10,204 nt of DNA from the NCBI GenBank assembly GCA_021163175.1, contig JAGGXG010000067.1, positions 1 through 10,204 of the forward strand. Direction: 5' to 3'. The DNA is from Thermoplasmata archaeon. GTDB lineage: Archaea; Thermoplasmatota; E2; UBA202; JdFR-43. The position numbers and the translations under genes are program-made. Of the stretch, positions 8,488-10,204 are shown in pieces (positions within the stretch are counted from its first letter, which is position 1; each line of letters begins with the position of its first letter). The notes below the pieces were generated by a model that saw nothing but the letters and a program-made list of their open reading frames with translations, ran no database searches and was not told the origin of the DNA.

Positions 8488-8597
8488 GGCCCGGGCCGAG
8501 ATTCGAACTCGGGACAAGGGATTTCTGCAAAGGGCTGCTGGGTTGAAAGGCAGCTCCTCTCCACAGTCCCTTATGTTACCGCTACACCACCCGGGCC
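8488..8597 (-). tRNA. tRNA-His(GTG) with a 38-nt intron
   Basis: Read on the minus strand, the acceptor GCCCGGG pairs with CCCGGGC, preceded by an encoded G-1 that faces C73; that pair identifies histidine tRNA in archaea. The D stem GTGT/ACAT, D loop with GG, anticodon stem AGGGA/TCCCT, loop CTGTGGA (anticodon GTG after T33) and T arm CCGAG/CTCGG with TTCGAAT are all intact. Exon 1 is 8561-8597 and exon 2 is 8488-8522, giving a 72-nt mature tRNA. No CCA is encoded. It is read in the same direction as the kinase gene before it and the RND gene after it. Confidence 0.95.
8523..8560 (-). other. tRNA-His intron with bulge-helix-bulge splice site
   Basis: The intron is 38 nt, at the canonical position between tRNA bases 37 and 38. 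The central 4-bp helix is CTGT of the anticodon loop against GCAG of the intron. It is flanked by 3-nt bulges GG^A and AA^A, where the tRNA endonuclease would cut, then by the anticodon stem outside and by GAGG/CTTT inside (with two G-U pairs). A GCTG/CAGC hairpin closes the intron. This is a textbook archaeal BHB. Confidence 0.9.
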
Positions 8598-8620
8598 ATA
8601 GCCCACAATCAGAATGAATT

Positions 8621-8630
8621 TTTAATATTT
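8621..8630 (-). promoter_or_regulatory. TATA box for tRNA-His
   Basis: On the minus strand this reads AAATATTAAA, centred about 28 nt upstream of the tRNA 5' end, which allows a start 2-4 nt before the tRNA. It overlaps the stop codon of the upstream kinase-family gene. Confidence 0.5.
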
Positions 8631-9120
8631 ATCTTTTGTAGCCTATCTTTCGTAAAAATTCTTTTCTTTCCTTAATATGCTCTTCTTTCTCAATACCCTT
8701 GCTTTTATAGCCATCTGCTATGCCAATTATCGCTCTTGCTGCCTCGCTTCCAATGCTGGTTTCATACAAAATAACTTTTGCTGGATTTGCTGTTGCTGCA
8801 AATATTGTGCAAACTTCCTGCACTTTTTTGATGTCGTTGAGCACATTTATTGGATAGCATCCTTTGAGGAATACCACGAAGCAATGGCCTGCTGCGATTT
8901 TCTCTGCATTTTTTACAGCAAGCTTTATCATTTCATCATCGTTTCCCTCGTATCTTATGAGGCATGGTCCAGAAGCCTCGCAGAATGCTATTCCGAATTT
9001 GCAGTTGGGCACACTTGTTGCTATCGCTTCATATAAATCCTCGATGCTCTTAATAAAATGGGATTGCCCCAGAATAAAATTCACATCATCCGGCTTCTCT
9101 ATCTCCACTTCGACAATCAT
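8629..9120 (-). CDS. Adenosine-specific kinase family protein (PF04008/DUF355)
   Basis: This is a small cytoplasmic protein of 163 residues. It matches from memory the PF04008 family, described as adenosine-specific kinase and found in archaea and some bacteria: NFILGQSHFIKSIEDLYEA (about 14-32), FCEASGPCLIRYEGND (46-61), GHCFVVFL (78-85), YPINVLNDI (89-97) and IFAATANP (106-113). It has a C-terminal Lys/Glu-rich extension at about 138-163 (KSKGIEKEEH to the end). The biochemical role is weakly established in general, so adenosine phosphorylation is a family label, not something shown here. The open frame runs on to an ATG at 9252, but that part is antisense to tRNA-Leu and is not coding; the ATG at 9120 starts where family members start. 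The TATA element at 9141-9150 gives a likely leaderless mRNA. tRNA-His lies 31 bp downstream on the same strand. Confidence 0.88.
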   Translation of the reverse strand: MIVEVEIEKPDDVNFILGQSHFIKSIEDLYEAIATSVPNCKFGIAFCEASGPCLIRYEGNDDEMIKLAVKNAEKIAAGHCFVVFLKGCYPINVLNDIKKVQEVCTIFAATANPAKVILYETSIGSEAARAIIGIADGYKSKGIEKEEHIKERKEFLRKIGYKR

Positions 9121-9126
9121 GAAAAT

Positions 9127-9136
9127 AAATATATAA
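9127..9136 (+). promoter_or_regulatory. TATA box for tRNA-Leu
   Basis: The sequence AAATATATAA is centred about 27 nt before the tRNA-Leu 5' end, as expected for an archaeal tRNA promoter starting a few bases upstream of the mature end. It lies only 7-16 bp outside the kinase start codon on the opposite strand. Confidence 0.6.
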
Positions 9137-9140
9137 CAAG

Positions 9141-9150
9141 ATTTAATTAT
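9141..9150 (-). promoter_or_regulatory. TATA-like element for the kinase-family gene
   Basis: On the minus strand this reads ATAATTAAAT, centred about 25 nt from the ATG at 9120, so transcription would start at the start codon. The stronger-looking TATATA nearby is only about 11 nt from the ATG and fits tRNA-Leu better. Confidence 0.45.
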
Positions 9151-9158
9151 TGCGATGT

Positions 9159-9243
9159 GCAGGGGTTGCCGAGCCAGGCCAAAGGCGCAAGGTTCAGGGC
9201 CTTGTGGCGAAGGCCTTCGTGGGTTCGAATCCCACCCCCTGCA
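9159..9243 (+). tRNA. tRNA-Leu(CAG)
   Basis: This is an 85-nt class II tRNA. The acceptor GCAGGGG pairs with CCCCTGC, followed by A73. The anticodon stem CAAGG/CCTTG encloses the loop TTCAGGG, with anticodon CAG for the CUG codon. The D arm GCCG/AGGC has a large loop, as is common in leucine tRNA. The variable arm forms a GGC/GCC stem, and the T arm is GTGGG/CCCAC around TTCGAAT. No intron and no encoded CCA are present. It is divergent from the kinase gene and in line with LemA. Confidence 0.95.
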
Positions 9244-9256
9244 TAATTCCACAACA

Positions 9257-9261
9257 TTTTT
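9257..9261 (+). terminator. T5 tract after tRNA-Leu
   Basis: Five T residues start 14 nt after the tRNA-Leu 3' end and are the only T run before LemA, so they are the likely stop for the tRNA transcript. The same bases form the 5' part of the LemA TATA element. Confidence 0.4.
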
Positions 9262-9266
9262 AAAAT
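9257..9266 (+). promoter_or_regulatory. TATA box for the LemA gene
   Basis: TTTTTAAAAT is centred about 22-23 nt before the ATG at 9284, again giving a transcript that starts at or within a few bases of the start codon. No Shine-Dalgarno sequence precedes the ATG. Confidence 0.5.
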
Positions 9267-9283
9267 AGCATTACATCATTCTC

Positions 9284-9841
9284 ATGAACCTCGTAGCCAT
9301 AATTGCAGCTATCATCGTTATAGCGGTAATAATATTCTTCCTCTACATGGTTGCAATATACAATAAATTCAAACGCCTTAAAAATGCTGCCGACGCCACA
9401 CTAAGCCAGATAAAAGTTGCTTTAGAAAAAAGACTTGACATGCTGACTGAGCTTGTTGACAGCGTTAAGAGCTATGCAAAATTTGAAAAGGCGACGCTTG
9501 AGAACATAACAAAAATGCGAAGCCAGGTTATGAAGGGAGGTGTTGCAGAGATAAGAAAAATTGATGCAGCCGCCCGCCGCCTTCTTGGAGAAATAAAGGT
9601 TGCGGTTGAGAATTATCCAGAACTTAAGACTTCTTCCACAGTAACAAAGCTCATGGATGCCGTTACAGGCATAGAGGATGAGATAGCGAGACACCGCTAT
9701 ACATACAACAATATAGTCCAGCAATATAACACCATGACAGATGTCATTCCATCGAGCATGATTGCTTCCATGTTTGGCTTCAAAAAGCTTGAATATCTTG
9801 AATTTGAGGAAGAGAAGCCAGAATTAAGGTGGGAGGTTTGA
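9284..9841 (+). CDS. LemA family membrane-anchored protein
   Basis: This 185-residue protein has one N-terminal transmembrane helix (about 4-25) followed by a soluble helical-bundle domain. The LemA family signature is clear: YNKFKRLKNAADATLSQIKV (26-45), the KRLDMLTELVDSVKSYA and EKATLENIT region (49-75), VAVENYPELK (106-115), GIEDEIARHRYTYNNIVQQYN (129-149) and the FGFKKLEYLEFEEE end. Length is normal for the family. The function of LemA proteins is not firmly known. It overlaps by 4 bp the downstream DUF2207-like gene, a partner seen elsewhere beside LemA, so the two probably work together at the membrane. The start is set by the anchor helix and by a TATA box at about -23. Confidence 0.92.
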   Translation: MNLVAIIAAIIVIAVIIFFLYMVAIYNKFKRLKNAADATLSQIKVALEKRLDMLTELVDSVKSYAKFEKATLENITKMRSQVMKGGVAEIRKIDAAARRLLGEIKVAVENYPELKTSSTVTKLMDAVTGIEDEIARHRYTYNNIVQQYNTMTDVIPSSMIASMFGFKKLEYLEFEEEKPELRWEV

Positions 9842-10204
9842 AAGAGGTAACGCAGCTTTCTATCCTGATTGTTATTTCCATGGTTATCGCTGCCATCGCC
9901 GTTGAATCAACAAATTATTTTGAATATGGAGGTAATTTAATTGTAAAGGAATATAAAGCTGATTTTTATCCACATGGCCACTTACATGAAAGTTATAAAT
10001 ATGATGTAAAAGGGCAATACACAATGCTTTACCGCGTGTGGAATGTCCCCTTGGTTTACAACAATAGCCATTTTGAGCCTTATGTTGAGCTTATTTCAAT
10101 AAATTGCTCCTGCATTTCATATGTTAAGGAATGGGATGGCGATGTATACATTTCGGATACAAACTATTCATATGATGTTTATGAAAAGGCTTATTATAAT
10201 GAGG
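9838..10204 (+). CDS. DUF2207-like membrane protein, N-terminal part only
   Basis: The frame is open to the window edge, giving 122 residues of a longer protein. It begins with a hydrophobic signal or anchor segment (about 7-22), then a predicted external beta-rich region with FEYGGNLIVKEYKADFYPHG and YTMLYRVWNVPL, which resembles the start of DUF2207 (YciQ-like) domains; these often sit beside LemA. The membrane helices expected further on lie beyond the window. The proposed TTG start overlaps the LemA stop (TTGA), with GGTG 6 nt upstream as a Shine-Dalgarno match, which suggests translational coupling. A GTG at 9829 in the same frame is an alternative; the first ATG is inside the hydrophobic segment and is unlikely. 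The family call is from motif memory and is moderate. Confidence 0.7.
   Translation, partial: MKEVTQLSILIVISMVIAAIAVESTNYFEYGGNLIVKEYKADFYPHGHLHESYKYDVKGQYTMLYRVWNVPLVYNNSHFEPYVELISINCSCISYVKEWDGDVYISDTNYSYDVYEKAYYNE

Noticed and set aside
8454..8564. N-terminal extension of the second RND protein (37 extra residues)
   Set aside because: It is the translation of tRNA-His exon 2, part of the intron and the promoter; the CPEFESRPGP run is the classic read of a tRNA T arm. The protein was started at the GTG at 8453.
9121..9252. N-terminal extension of the kinase-family protein (44 extra residues)
   Set aside because: It is antisense to tRNA-Leu; the WDSNPRRPS run is the usual artefact of reading a tRNA on the opposite strand. 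The family starts at the ATG at 9120.
1..10204. CRISPR array, insertion sequence, integration site at the tRNAs, or defence module
   Set aside because: No regularly spaced repeats, transposase or integrase frames, or duplicated tRNA 3' ends are visible; both tRNA genes are flanked by ordinary genes.

Overview
The window is archaeal, most likely from the Thermoplasmata side of the Euryarchaeota (inference, not proven). Evidence: a tRNA-His gene with an encoded G-1, a C73 discriminator and a bulge-helix-bulge intron; TATA boxes about 22-26 nt upstream of start codons with almost no room for a leader; a C-terminal TPGFE/hydrophobic/RK tail of the PGF-CTERM archaeosortase type; heavy use of ATA (Ile) and AGA/AGG (Arg) codons; and archaeal-type RND exporters. 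Base composition is moderately AT-rich. TGA is used as a stop, so the code looks standard.

Layout. (1) 32-2743, minus: a large secreted protein with a transglutaminase-like Cys-His-Asp core followed by Ig-like modules. (2) 2744-2823: an 80-bp divergent promoter region. (3) 2824-3972, plus: a secreted PKD-domain protein with a PGF-CTERM sorting tail, followed after 31 bp by (4) 4004-6193, plus: an RND/MMPL-type exporter. (5) 6195-8453, minus: a second RND exporter, convergent with the first and separated from it by one base. (6) 8488-8597, minus: intron-containing tRNA-His(GTG). (7) 8629-9120, minus: a protein of the adenosine-specific kinase family (PF04008/DUF355). (8) 9159-9243, plus: tRNA-Leu(CAG), head-to-head with the kinase across 38 bp. 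(9) 9284-9841, plus: a LemA-family protein overlapping (10) 9838-end, plus: the start of a DUF2207-like membrane protein, cut by the window edge.

Together, most of the window concerns the cell envelope: two exported surface proteins, two multi-span exporters, and a LemA/DUF2207 pair that commonly occurs together. The kinase-family gene and the two tRNAs are housekeeping. Two protein starts are easily mis-called: the open frames of the second RND gene and of the kinase run back through the antisense of, or into, the neighbouring tRNA genes, and both were trimmed here. There is no CRISPR array, insertion sequence, integrase, toxin-antitoxin pair or recognised defence system. I do not see a clearly new system; the best leads are the transglutaminase-like/PKD divergent pair, the RND protein with an asymmetric proton-relay motif, and the very compact promoter architecture.
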